DNA of 64,000 nucleotides from Lunularia cruciata. Lineage: Eukaryota; Streptophyta; Marchantiopsida; Lunulariales; Lunulariaceae. Position numbers and translations under genes: made by a program. Positions 1 to 10,400 of the stretch are shown here, piece by piece (the stretch's first letter is position 1; every line of letters begins with the position of its first letter). Below the pieces are notes generated by a model. It was not told the origin of the DNA. It saw only the letters and a list, made by a program, of their open reading frames with translations, and ran no database searches. The stretch spans positions 39,137,473-39,201,472 of the forward strand of contig OX419758.1 in assembly GCA_948567375.1 (NCBI GenBank), written 5' to 3'.

Positions 1-853
1 TGTAAGCGAATTCCACCAACAGAACTAGGGTGTTCCACTTCTCTTGCTCTTCTAAGGTGAAGCCACGTAACATGTCTTCAATCATGCGATCAACTCACTC
101 TGTTTGGCCATCTGTTTGTGGGTGGTAAGTTGTGGACATGGCCAACTTGGTTTTGAAGAAACCAAAGAGTGTTTGCCAAAATAAACTGGTGAATTGGGTG
201 CCTCTATTGATGATGAGTACTCTAGACAAGCCATGGTAAGCAAAGACTACATCTAACTATAATTGAGCTAGTTGTGGAGCGGTCACCTCCTTGGTGGTAG
301 GGCGTACATGAATAATTTTGTTGAGCCGGTCCACAAAGACCACAATGGAGTCAAACCCTGAGGTGGTCTTGGGTAATTCACAAATGAGATCTATACTCAC
401 TTGTTCCCAACGTTGGGTAGGAGTGGGGAGAGGTTGAAGGAGCCATGCAGGAGCTTGATTAGAGGCTTTGTTCTGTTGACAAAGTACGCAGCTATGCATA
501 TAGTCCATCACGTCGTTGCTCATCTTGGGCCAATAGTAATGGCACTTGATTGCATCCAAGGTCTTGTCCACTCCGACATGAGTTGCAATGGTCGAATCAT
601 GACATTCTGCTAGAATGGTGGTGCGTAAATTTGGGATCCATAATCTACCATCCCAAAAGGTGAGTCCTTGGGTGCTTGTGACACCTTTGGATGATTGTGC
701 TTCTACAATTTGTGGATCAGTTTTTGTAGCAGCCAAAATCTCTTGCCAGAATTCAAGGTTAATCTTAAACTCTGCAACCAAGTTGTTTGCCACTGGCATG
801 CGGGTGAATGCATCTGCAAGTTGCTTCTTACCTTCTTCATAGGTGATTGTCAT
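1..853 (-). pseudogene. Integrase of the chromovirus-like relic
   Basis: A 198-codon open stretch (257-853) holds the HHCC zinc-binding part (HVGVDKTLDAIKCHYYWP, then CVLC) and the first catalytic Asp in SIDLI. Below 257 the frame continues past a stop with IINRGTQF, where the second catalytic Asp of the usual SDRGTQF is Asn, and then TTYHPQTDGQTE containing the catalytic Glu. A TGA follows this Glu. The missing Asp and the stops say it is inactive. The C-terminal part lies beyond the window. Confidence 0.88.
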
Positions 854-904
854 GTTGAAGCATTGTCGCCACTCTGCCCACCAAATTTGGCGATGAGATA
901 GATC

Positions 905-2236
905 CTTCTACGTCTCGAGGTAGACTAGAGGTTTGTGGTCTGTCTCTACTACAAATGCCTTCTTGCCTAGGTAGTGCTTCCAATGCTTGGTTGCTAGAAC
1001 AATGGCCAGGTCTTCTCGTACTGTGGTGTGGTAGTTGCGCTCTATCGGTAACAACTTTCGAGAGAAATATGCAATTGGATGCTATCCGTCATGCCACTTT
1101 TGTTGTAGGACTGCTCCTATTGCTACGCCTGATGCATATATAGCCAACTTGATTGGACGTTTTGGGTCATACCACTTCAAGATTGGTGCATGTAGCAAGG
1201 CGGCCTTCAATTCTTGAAAGGCCAACTCTTGTGCAATTCCACATGTCCATTTCTTCCCCTTGCCAAGTAGTACCGTTAAAGGCTGTGCAACCTTGGAGAA
1301 GTCCTTGACAAATCTATGATAGAATCCCGTCAACCCCAAGAAGCTCTTAAGTTGATTTTGATCTTCTGGGGCACTCCATTTTTGAATGACCTCTATTTTA
1401 TCTATCAATACTTGAATGCCCTCTACACTTACTTTATGCCCCAAGTAGTCTACTTCAGACTTGCCAAACTAACACTTTGAGATTTTGGCGTACAATTGAT
1501 TATGTCTTAGAATCTGGAGGACCTCTAGTAGATGTTATTTGTGTTCTGTCATCGTGCTACTATATACTAAGATATCATCCAAGAAGACGATAACAGACTT
1601 ATCCAAGTATGGAAAAAATATGTCATTCATTAGACTCATGAAAGTGGCAGGTGCATTGGTGAGGCCAAAAGGCATCACAAGATACTTAAAGTGGCCATAC
1701 CTGGTTCAAAAGGCAATTTTGTACACATCCTCCTCTGCAATTTGGATTTGATTGTAACCGCTCCACAAGTCTAGTTTGGTGAAGTATCTCACTCCATGGA
1801 GTTGATCAAACAGGTCATCCATGCAAGGTAAGGGGTATTTGTTCTTCACTGTTTGCTGATTGAGACCTCAATAGTCAATGCACATGCACATTGTACCATC
1901 CTTCTTCTTCACAAACAAGACAAGGGCCCCAGATGGTGATACGCTAGGTTGGATGAACCCTTTCTGCAACATCTCCTCAATTTGAGTCTTACACTCCTCC
2001 AACTCATGAGGTGATAGGCGATATGGGGCCTTACAAGGAGGTGTCTTCTCCAAGAGTGTCTCAATTTTGTGATCTACTTGCCTTTTTGGTGGTAATCCTG
2101 AGGGTAGATCATCGGGAAAGAAATCTTGAAACTCATCTACCACATCCTTCTCAGGAATTTGTCTATTGAGTTGTGCACTTTGGACTTCTCTTATTAGACC
2201 CATAAAACACTTGCCGGTCTTATAGACAGTTGCCAT
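905..2236 (-). pseudogene. Reverse transcriptase and RNase H of the chromovirus-like relic
   Basis: The segment from 2236 begins with the pre-RT linker and LEKTPPCKAPYRLSPHE, then the fingers (FVKKKDGTMCMCIDY). It passes a stop and continues in frame through NKYPLPCMDDLFDQLHG and KLDLWSGYNQ to [11 protein letters not shown]. The catalytic Asp-Asp pair lies at 1574-1579. The thumb (LGLTGFYHRFVKDFS, in the 1082-1444 frame) leads into RNase H. RNase H keeps ETDHKPL near 930, but its first catalytic Asp position reads IYASG. At least four stops interrupt the frame. Confidence 0.9.
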
Positions 2237-2260
2237 CTCTATGACATATAGAGGTAGTTT

Positions 2261-2610
2261 CTACCTATGTGATTTTTCTTTAACCCCAATGATTGACCAT
2301 TGGTGGGTTCTCACTACTTTCTTCCTCCAATCCACCATAGGTTTGTATTGCTCCATCCATGGCATGCCTAAAATTGCATCATAACGAGCTAACTGTATCA
2401 CTCGCCACTCAATTCCTTCCTGATATTTTCCTACAAAGAGGGTTACCCATCTAGGTAATGATTCAATCCTCTCTGTTTGCACATTTGGTAACTCTACTTC
2501 TTCACTCCCCTCTCTCTCTAGATCCATTCCCTATCTTATTGCAACAAAGCGAGACAAGAAATTGTTTGTTGCTCCTAGATCTATTAATACTCTTACTTGA
2601 TTACCTTCTA
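2261..2610 (-). pseudogene. Retropepsin-like protease of the chromovirus-like relic
   Basis: The frame upstream of the RT reads VLIDLGATNNF, with the active-site D-S-G-A changed to D-L-G-A (2570-2581). After a stop comes an 88-codon open stretch ending in ARYDAILGMPWM, the ILG(M/R)PW block that closes plant gypsy protease domains. Position between the zinc knuckle and RT supports the call. The Ser-to-Leu change and the stop suggest loss of function. Confidence 0.75.
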
Positions 2611-2829
2611 GGATTCCATTCACGACAATCAATTGTGAGGTTGCCTTTTGGGATCTTTGCGCATTATTCTTCTTCCTTCCCTCACTTCTTTGCTTCCTTA
2701 TTGAGCCAGTAAGGCCGCGAGGTACATTTATTGGTGATCTTCATTTTCCAAAGTGATTTCCACCTCCTCCTCTTCAATGTGCCTCTCCATATTGTTCAAA
2801 GATTGCATGTACAAAGGCCGAGGGCCTCT

Positions 2830-3480
2830 AGGGAAACAAGTGCAACAGTTGGTAGATATATGCCCAATACGGCCACAATTGTAACAACGGCGTTGTTCTC
2901 CTCAAGTCCCTTCTCCTCGTGGGACTCCATCTCTTCGTTCTTCTACCCGTCCCTGCTCCCCTTGAAGCGGTCGTGCTCCTCGATCCTAGAATCGAAGGTT
3001 GCCCAATTCCATTGGTACTAGTCCACCCATGTGTGGCATTTTTGCCCGATAATGTTGAGGTGGAACTACTCCTTCACCTCCACCTAATGCTCTTGCTATT
3101 CTCTGCGCACAAGCAATGGCTTCAAATACCATGCGAGGATTTTGCACCATGACTTGTTGGCAAATCTGCTCTTTCAACCTCCGTTTGAAATTGTCGAGAG
3201 CCTCTGCTAGACTCATGTCGGTAATTGCAACTTGTAGATCCAGAAATGCCTCCACATACTCTTGTATACTATTCTTCTGTCTCGATCCCCATAGTCGGGT
3301 TTGAGTCATCTGCATAGAATCCACCGATTGGAAATTCTTCAGCAATCCTTCTTGCATTGCTGTCCATGTGACCTCCCTTCTCTCTACCAGCATGGATCGT
3401 TCCCAAGCATCATGCCATGTGAGGGCTTTATCGGTCAAATACCCACATGAAAACACACCTACAACATGCTCTATGATCTT
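2830..3480 (-). pseudogene. Gag of the chromovirus-like relic with one CCHC zinc knuckle
   Basis: The 2986-3480 part contains a retrotransposon gag domain: ALTWHDAW, then RREVTWTAMQEGLLKNFQS, SIQEYVEAFLDLQ and DNFKRRLKEQI. A zinc knuckle of pattern C-x2-C-x4-H-x4-C (CYNCGRIGHISTNC) lies at 2845-2886 in another frame. The N-terminus is missing: upstream of about 3480 the translation no longer resembles gag and the DNA looks like a promoter or leader. Confidence 0.85.
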
Positions 3481-3850
3481 TGTACTCCAAGGACAAGAGA
3501 AGAGAAAAAACACAGATTGCACCCTCAAACATTCGATGCTCCAAAGGAGCACCTTCTCTTTATTATATAGACAAAGAGGATCTCCTCCAAGGAAGCTCCA
3601 CCATAGGATTAGGGACACAAATAGGTGACATGTCAGCAAGCTCCACCCTTGGATTAATTACTTGGATGGATGACATGTCCGGTCTAGGTCCTATCTGGTT
3701 GGTCAAACAAGCTTTGACCAGAGGGAATCTTTTAGGAAATCTTCCTGTAGGAATCTCAAAATCATGTGAGTAAGGTACCACTGGAAAGATCTCGACGAGA
3801 CAAAGCAGGGGGAGGGAAGGCCAGCCTTTTCTCCATTGGGGGGGGGGGGG
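3481..3850 (-). other. Promoter/leader-like segment ending in a 13-G run
   Basis: On the minus strand a TATA-like CTATATAATA lies at 3561-3570, followed downstream by a short leader that joins the truncated gag at about 3480. This could be the U3-R-U5 part of an LTR fused to gag by deletion, but no second LTR copy is in the window. At 3838-3850 the plus strand has an uninterrupted run of 13 G. No coding sequence is convincing here. Confidence 0.4.
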
Positions 3851-3930
3851 AATCTGTACATTTTTGAGGCCTAATTCATCGTTTAGGCCTCCGAAATTGC
3901 CTTCAAAGATTTCAGGTATATTTCGATTCC

Positions 3931-4215
3931 TACTCTATTAGTAGAAGTCCCCTTTTGGTGATACCTCTTTTTGATAAGTTTAGTCCATCATGTGTAACAT
4001 CCTTCCATATGTTACCAAACCAATTCTCACCTTTAAATCATATGTCTAGCTATTGGTTCTAAAGTTCTAAAGTCTATTTTGGTTTTTGCCCTATTAGTAG
4101 AAGTACTCTTTTGGTGATACTTCTATCTTATCTATTTTGACCATCATGTATAACATCATTCTAGATGTTACCAAACCTAATTTCACATCTAGATCATATG
4201 GCTAGCTCTTGGTAT
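3931..4215. repeat. Diverged tandem duplication, about 130 bp units offset 156 bp
   Basis: The stretch 3931-4058 and the stretch 4088-4215 share the same succession of words: CTATTAGTAGAAGT, CTTTTGGTGATAC, CCATCATGT, ATGTTACCAAACC, ATCATATG and CTAGCT. Substitutions and small gaps separate them, so the duplication is old. The block lies downstream (minus strand) of the TATA box at 4331-4340 and may be leader sequence of the same element. Confidence 0.75.
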
Positions 4216-4330
4216 TATAGATATCAATGTAAAAGACCAAGACCGAGGAGAAAATTAGGAGAACAGAAGATCACATTGGGACACTTGAATGTGGGAAAAC
4301 TCTAAAAACCTAGCATGAGCTTTGGCTCTC

Positions 4331-4582
4331 TTATTTATAGAGAGAATACAAGACTCTTGAGAAGCTTCTCAAGAAGCTTCCTTGAGTTGCTTTCTTGGAG
4401 TGTTAGCCAAGTTAACTTGGAAGCTTCTCAAGAGGCTTCCTTCTTGAAGCCGCCTACTTGGCGTGTAAGCTAAGCTTGTTGGAAGTTTCTAGAAGCTTCC
4501 TTCTAGAAACTACTTACTTGGAGCGGAAGCTAAGCTAGTGAGAACCTTCCCAAGAAGCTTCCTAGATACTTCTAGAATATTC
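4331..4582 (-). promoter_or_regulatory. TATA box with upstream heat-shock-element array
   Basis: The minus strand carries CTATAAATAA at 4331-4340. Upstream of it, from 4361 to 4582, are repeated inverted GAA/TTC units matching the heat-shock-factor site nGAAnnTTCn. A perfect four-unit array GAAgtTTCtaGAAgcTTC lies at 4482-4499, and a perfect trimer TTCtaGAAtaTTC at 4570-4582. Dimers lie at 4361-4368, 4373-4380, 4420-4427, 4441-4448, 4501-4508, 4542-4549 and 4554-4561. The arrangement resembles heat-responsive LTR promoters such as Arabidopsis ONSEN. The element it served is not identified. Confidence 0.72.
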
Positions 4583-4883
4583 TAGGCTAATTTGGCCTAT
4601 TCACTATTTTGTTAGCCTTGACTAAATTTGTTGCTAAACTCCATATTGTTATAGTTTTGGTGATTGGGCCAACAACTAGGCTCAAATTATAAATGTCAAG
4701 TTACACACAACGTACAAGATGCAAGCTCCAATGTATTCCAAAAGAGAAAAGAAAAGTATAACACCATCATGATAGTTGAGGAGTGACCGAGTGTTGGGAT
4801 CTATAAAAAATTGACCGCACCACACAAGAAGTTAATTTTAACTTGTGTCACTTTTCATTTTCATGATGTGTCACCTTTTATTT

Positions 4884-4972
4884 CCCATTTTACCTATTTT
4901 GTCTCACCCTTTTATGGCTTGATGGGATCTTCCCAATTTTTTGTGTTTTTTACATGGTTGTCCTTTCTTGCT
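4884..4972 (+). repeat. Single arm of the foldback MITE family seen at 22168-22480
   Basis: This stretch shares TTTTGTCTC, CCCTTT, GGCTTGATGGG and TCTTC in the same order and spacing with the left arm of the inverted-repeat element at 22195-22280. The matching opposite arm is not seen nearby, so it is a fragment or half element. Confidence 0.6.
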
Positions 4973-5444
4973 TTTCATTTTTTCTAATGCAATAATTTCT
5001 TGGATTGTCATCCAAGATCCTAGATAGAGTGTAGAGTGTAGAATGCAAGAGTGTAGAAGTTATAAGGGAAGTTAAAACAAGAGACAATAGAGTTGAATAG
5101 TCACAAGCTAACAAAACAAGCAATGGTAGTCAAAATCATGCAAGGTGGTTGAAATTGTATGCAAGCCTCTCAAACTATCAGAATAGGGATTGCATTAAGG
5201 GCCTATGACTTGAAGAGTAGAAATCTAGAATAATTGTTATGGGATGGAGGTTTATAAACATGCCAATGTTAAAACAAAATACAAAAACATGTACTAAATT
5301 GGTATAAGCCAACCCTATACCATGGACAAAAGACCACAAGCAACAAGTCTGAAGAGAAAAGTGTATTCCATTTGGGGAAATTTATATCCATACTCATCAC
5401 AATAGGCCGAGTAAGAATATGAAGGCCAAGATAGACAATGTGTT

Positions 5445-6500
5445 TGTGACAACTCCAACAAGTATCACTTTTGTGGTAATCAACAACAAACAATTTAGAG
5501 ATACAAGTCAAAACTAGTCAAATACAAAGTAAAATGTCATAAATAGTTCTTCTTGTTTGCATCTTTAATCTCTTGGGTACCAATCACACCCAAAAGAGAG
5601 TAACAAACACTCAACCATAATCTTGTCACAAATCATAACATCCATAAACACAATGCATCAAATCTTTCCAAATCAATCTTGATTGTGATGATTATATTCT
5701 TCCCAAAGAAAGCTACTTCACTACAAAAAAAACTTTGCCTCAGAATTGCATTCCATCCTTCCACTAAAGGCACAACTTCCTCAATCAAAATTGCTTCATA
5801 TCAATCCGGATTTGCACTCACCAATGCAAAATACTACCAACACTATGATTCCTCACAAATTGCTTTGATTGCTATCTACTTAGGATCAAACACACAAAAT
5901 GAAATCAGAGATGTAGAATCTAACATCTAACACACTCAGACTTGCACTTCAAACTTCTCCAAACACTCATAAACATATACACAAGATTGATACTCAAAAT
6001 TAAGCTGAAATGATGAGCATTGAGTTACAGCACGTTGCTTTACTCAACTTCAGAAATATGAATATTGAATTGAACTGAATAAAAACAACATTGGGAATAC
6101 TTCCTTTAAATAGGCAGAGCACTATGATAGTTATCTAACTACATATTGTTCCAATTGTTATATTAACAACTTGTAGATTCAAAATGACATTCCACTTCTT
6201 CAGATCTGCCTCTTCAAATCTCAAATTTATTACTAATCCAATCCAATGTCTACTTCAACTTTAGGTTCTACACCCAAATTACCTTCATCACTTCTTCTAC
6301 TTCAAGGTTCAACTACAACTTCTTCTATCTCTATCCTATCTTCATTCAAAACTAAAATTGTAGTCTTGGGTATCCTAACTCTATCCTCTTTTCCTATTTT
6401 AATTTCCTCATATGCCTTTGGTGATTCACCCAAAGTCACTTGTATCCAATGTTTGACTATCTTAGATTGGATCACCTTCACCCTGAGGTGAAGTAACTTC
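5445..6500 (-). mobile_element. Family-B retroelement copy A, 3' part
   Basis: From TGTGACAAC at 5445 the sequence parallels the low-coordinate end of element B (33904 onward): TATCACTTTTG, GAGATACAAGT, GTTCTTCTT, AAGAGAGTAACAA, CTTGTCACAAAT and AATCTTGATTGTGATGATT. Both copies start at the same TGTGACAAC, which supports it as an element end. From about 6180 to 6500 the minus strand resembles the C-terminal coding end of copy C, including the ending EVDIGLD. Numerous stops make it a relic. No upstream (N-terminal) part is attached. Confidence 0.75.
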
Positions 6501-6889
6501 TATATACCCAAAGTACTCAACTACTCTAGAAATTTCCAATGCTTGTAATTTTTGCTACAAACCTCCAACTCTACACTTTTGGTGGCAATAAAAATCCCTA
6601 AAGAAGATGATTCCAATGAGATGTAGCACGCATGATTTGGACATATGGTCATTGAGATACGGGCTCCGTAGTAATCATGACCTCCAACTTTCTTTCCAAT
6701 GCAAAGTAGCCTTACTTTGGTTCTGCCATCCTTCAAGTGCAGTTTGAGTTATTCCTCCTCTGACATCTCCTTGGGTCAGATCAAAACACACCCTTCTCCT
6801 TGTTTCTTCTCCATTTAGGTTTGATTCAGTTTCAACAATGCAATTCTTCTTCAAAACTTAAAAAGAATGAAATAAGTAGGTACCATAGT
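6501..6889. other. Unassigned spacer between two family-B fragments
   Basis: A 71-codon minus-strand open stretch (6521-6736) has no recognisable motif. The stretch may be degraded family-B coding sequence, but I could not align it to the other copies. No RNA gene or repeat stands out. Confidence 0.3.
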
Positions 6890-8690
6890 TTGTAGAAGGA
6901 AGTGCACTAATGGGTATAGAAAAGAGTTGTAATAGAATCAATCATGAAGCTATGTTGATCAAAACCAACTTTGTATATCAACTTCAATCAAGCAATTTTC
7001 TTCCAACTTTTGCACAAAGGAAAATTTGTGAGTTGGGCATGGATGTTTTGTGAACAAGTAAACAAATTGATGTAGGATAAGGAGCAAGAAATGGCCCCAA
7101 TTATAGCACCCTTCATCACGCACTTTTCTATTTGGGAATGGGTTTTCTCACAAACAAGAAGAACAAGAGATTTTTGAATCACTTCCATCATTTTGGCTTA
7201 CTTCAATAGACACCTGATCTGGCCAAGGAAATAACAAAGTATCAAAATGTGGACAAGGATTATGCTTTTATAAAAAAAATGTGCTTTTTGATGAATCATA
7301 CAACAACATCATGATCACCAAAAAGGTACATGCAATGAAGGGCAAAACCTTGGTCTCCAAGAAATGAAAGAGAAACTAAGTCATTGAAGTATCTTCAAAA
7401 TAAAGTGAAAGTAGCTGACCTAGGAGACAAGGTGGAAAAAAGGCCTTTATGACTGAAAATGGTCATTTTGGCTCCAAGAAAGTAACCTCCTAAAACAAGA
7501 AGAAGTCAGGCAACAACAAATTGTTTACATGCATCTTGTCATCGGATGTCAACAACAAAATATCAAAGGAGGCAATGAACAATGATGTGCAGTCATCAAA
7601 AACACATGAAGAAATTGCAAAGGCCAAGAGGAAGGCACCATTGGAGGATGATGACAATGCTCCCATTGTGGTTTTGAATGAGGCATATGCACAAGTACTT
7701 GTTTTTTCATCTGAACCTCATACACCAAATAATTCTATGGTAAACTTGGTCAATATCATTTTTGGGCACAACCTACACAAGGTCACAAAATGGCTGACAA
7801 AGTGCAAAGATAGGAAGAAAAAGCTTATAAACTAAAAAAAGAAGATTCCATTGCAACTCATCCATAAGAAGGTGACAACCACACTAGTATAGCTAACAAA
7901 ACAATGTCAAAACACATTGATATGGAAAGTGCTCCTTACAAAGTACCACCAACTCAATCTCCAACATGAAAGGACAAACCAAAAACAATGGATAATATTT
8001 ACCATCATCTCCAGTTTGACAATAACTTGATGGTGTAGTTAATATCAATTTACTTTATAGACAAAGGAACATCACTGCTGAAACTTATTGGAGGAGATTG
8101 CACCCTTCTACAAAGAATTAGACTCCGCCATTGATGAGCTATTTAAGCTCATAAGGTACTTTGATGACATGATGAGTACAACTGCCAAAGACAAGGCCAT
8201 GCTCAATACCATATTGAGCAATGCCAACAAATGGCTCACCAAGGAAATTGCATCATCAAAGAAGAAAGACCAATTGCTCAAGAAGTTTCAGCAAGAAGAA
8301 TTGGCATTACAAGACCAACATAAAGACATTCTATGATGCCTACAATTTGAGGTAGATGTGGTGTAGATGAGGTAGTTGAACAATAAACCTACCACAAAGA
8401 CCAAATAAAGGTATGAGATGAAAAGCTTACAACTATCCAAACCAAATTGGATGTTGCCATTGTGAAGACAACTACAATGGAGGGATGATATAAGAATCTG
8501 AAGGACCATACAAGGTACAAATGGACTTGAAGTCAAAACTTCAATGAGACCAAAACAACTTGGAAAATAAATGTGTGGGTCTTCTCATGACCATAGAACA
8601 CAAGGCAACTCAACTCCTGAACCAATTGGAATGGATGGACAATGATATGATGAACAAACACAGATTAAGGACTTGAAAACTCAGATATAT
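6890..8690 (+). pseudogene. Family-B coiled-coil protein gene relic (copy E1)
   Basis: Around 6890-7180 the plus strand reads NGYRKEL, then FNQAIFFQLLHKGKFVSW and IIAPFITHF. This matches in order the conserved N-terminal block of element B (NGYKVERYKDP, VVFFHKFFAGERINW, IVPFAAHF). Downstream at 7521-7835 and 8088-8336 are charged, helix-prone stretches, the second rich in Lys, Glu and Gln (SNANKWLTKEIASSKKKDQ), as in the coiled-coil half of B. Stops and frame changes break it throughout. The downstream end is cut by the solo LTR at 8698. The protein's function is unknown. Confidence 0.65.
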
Positions 8691-8697
8691 ATCAACT

Positions 8698-9394
8698 TGT
8701 TGGTGCATGTATGCTTTATTGGGATATTTAGTTTGGTATTGTTAACAGTTGAAAATATTGTTTATATGGAGTTTAACCAAGCTTCTATATTAGTTAGGAT
8801 TAGCTAGAGTTAGTCATAACCAAAATAGAGGTAAGTCTACTTTGGAGAAAGGTGAAAAAGTTAGCACCACTATTTTGCATTCTAGTATATTGATTGGTAT
8901 TATTCTTAGATGTTTGGCTTTGAGGAAAGAGTTCAGAACTCTTGGGCCCACAAGCTTTTTTGGTTCAAATTCTTTTATAGTCCAAAGATAGCACATGTAA
9001 AGGAATCCTTGACTAAGTAGTTAAGTAGTTAGATCAAGATAAGACCACATGCTTAGGGGATTATTCCCATGAGTTTGGATATTCCTTTAGACTTGTGACT
9101 TAATATGACTTTTTGCCTAGTAACAGTTGATATGGTAATTAGTAACATTGTTATGTAACTATTTCATAAGTATATAAGCTAGGGATGAGGAGGTAATCAT
9201 CATCCTTTCACTTGCAATTATTTCTCTCTCATTGAGTTCTCTAGTGAGCAATGGCTTGAATCTTGGAGGTGCTTGGAGTTCTAGCCTTGGAGGAGTGTGG
9301 TGGAGTTTTGGGGTCCTTTTCTTTCTTAGTCCATGGTGTGCTATCTTAATAGCAATCAAAGGTTCATCTTGAGTGAGATATAGGTAGGCTCATA
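8698..9394 (+). mobile_element. Old solo LTR of the Z/X gypsy family
   Basis: About 697 bp align end to end with the LTRs of X and Z: the start TGTTGGTGCATGTATG replaces TGTAACACCC, and the inner blocks TAGATGTTTGGCTTTGAGGA and TCCTTGACTAAGTAG are recognisable. A TATA box TATATAA lies near 9171, followed by TCTCTCATTGAGTTCTC and GGTTCATCTTGAGTGAG. It ends at GCTCATA, equivalent to GCTCACA. There is no internal element and no clear target duplication, and divergence is high. It interrupts family-B copy E1. Confidence 0.85.
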
Positions 9395-10400
9395 GATTGG
9401 GGCTCTTGAGAGAAAGGTCTATATGAGTGATTAGCTAATTGCACTATTACTCAAATTGTAGAGCCACATCATCTCCAAGTTCAAACAAGCTCAAACAAGC
9501 ATCACAAACAAGGTCACCAAGTAAAGGAGGGAGCTTGGTGAGCTCATTCAAATTTGCAAAGGTGCAGATAGTTTGTCACAAGTGCTGCCAAAATGTCTTG
9601 CAAACAAATAACAATCCCAACAATGCAATACATACCAAGCCATGGCAAATTTCATAATGAGTATCACATCATGTAGTAGTTTATGTATTGTAGTCACTTT
9701 CCTCTTGTACTTCATTCACATCTTGTTGTTCATTTACATCTTGTAGTTGTAGTCATAATACTTCATACTTGTAAACAGTTTATAGACCTTAGTGTACTTA
9801 TGGAATCCAAGTAAACCATTATACAACACAAGAAGATACTACAAATTGACTTAGGTGATAGTGCCATGATAGATGTGCCTACTTGAATATTAGATTAAGA
9901 TAAGATTAAGATAATATTAGCAAGGATTATATGTAAGTAGAAGATTTCTAGTCATTTGTAGCCATTCGATCTCTTTGGCAACTAAGAAGGAAATGTATAT
10001 AGGTCTTAGGCCCAATTTTTACTATGATCATTTGGTCAATTCTTTCTATGCAGTAAATAGAGTATCATCATCAAGACTACCAAGTCAGTGTATGTGTATG
10101 TCATTGCTCATTGTATGAATTTTTTCCTACTTAGTCACTTAGTTGTGAGGAATCTTGGAATAGTGGTGTAAGCACTGGAGTGAAGGAATGATTTGTGTGG
10201 AACTAGAGAAAGTACCATTAAGTGCTCTAAGTAGGCTAGGATAAGTATTGTATTGGACTTTTGTAGTTATGGATATTGTTAAGTACCATGAATTGGAGGA
10301 CTAAGTATTAGGAATTATTCTATTCTCCTGTAAAGTAGTGCCTTTTGTGAAGGAAGTACACTAGGTTACAATTGTAGATGATAGAGACATTGGACTCCAA
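9395..10400 (+). mobile_element. Family-B E1 tail with LTR-like segment
   Basis: After the solo LTR the stretch 9395-9860 is a low-complexity tail without a clear frame. From about 9941 to 10210 it matches 28856-29132 beside the other plus-strand family-B copy. Shared words are AGAAGATTTCTAGT, TGTAGCCATT, CTTAGGCCCAAT and GATTTGTGTGGAACTAGAG. A TATA-like GTATATAGG lies at 9994-10002. Co-occurrence with the same gene twice suggests a 3' LTR of that subfamily. Exact ends are not defined. Confidence 0.5.

Larger units (their letters stand above)
1..3480 (-). mobile_element. Ty3/gypsy chromovirus-like relic, truncated
   Basis: Read on the minus strand, gag, zinc knuckle, protease, reverse transcriptase, RNase H and integrase follow in Ty3/gypsy order from about 3480 down to base 1. 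The integrase runs off the window edge and the gag lacks its N-terminus. It abuts promoter-like sequence at 3481-3850. No LTR is recognised. Several in-frame stops and frame changes separate the domains, so it is a dead copy. RT wording ([13 protein letters not shown]) and the HPQTDGQTE integrase signature fit plant chromoviruses, but the lineage is an inference because no chromodomain is in view. Confidence 0.9.

Noticed and set aside
3838-3850. 13-G run as a polypurine tract or telomere-like element
   Set aside because: No LTR start follows it on either strand. It may be a simple homopolymer or a sequencing or assembly artefact.
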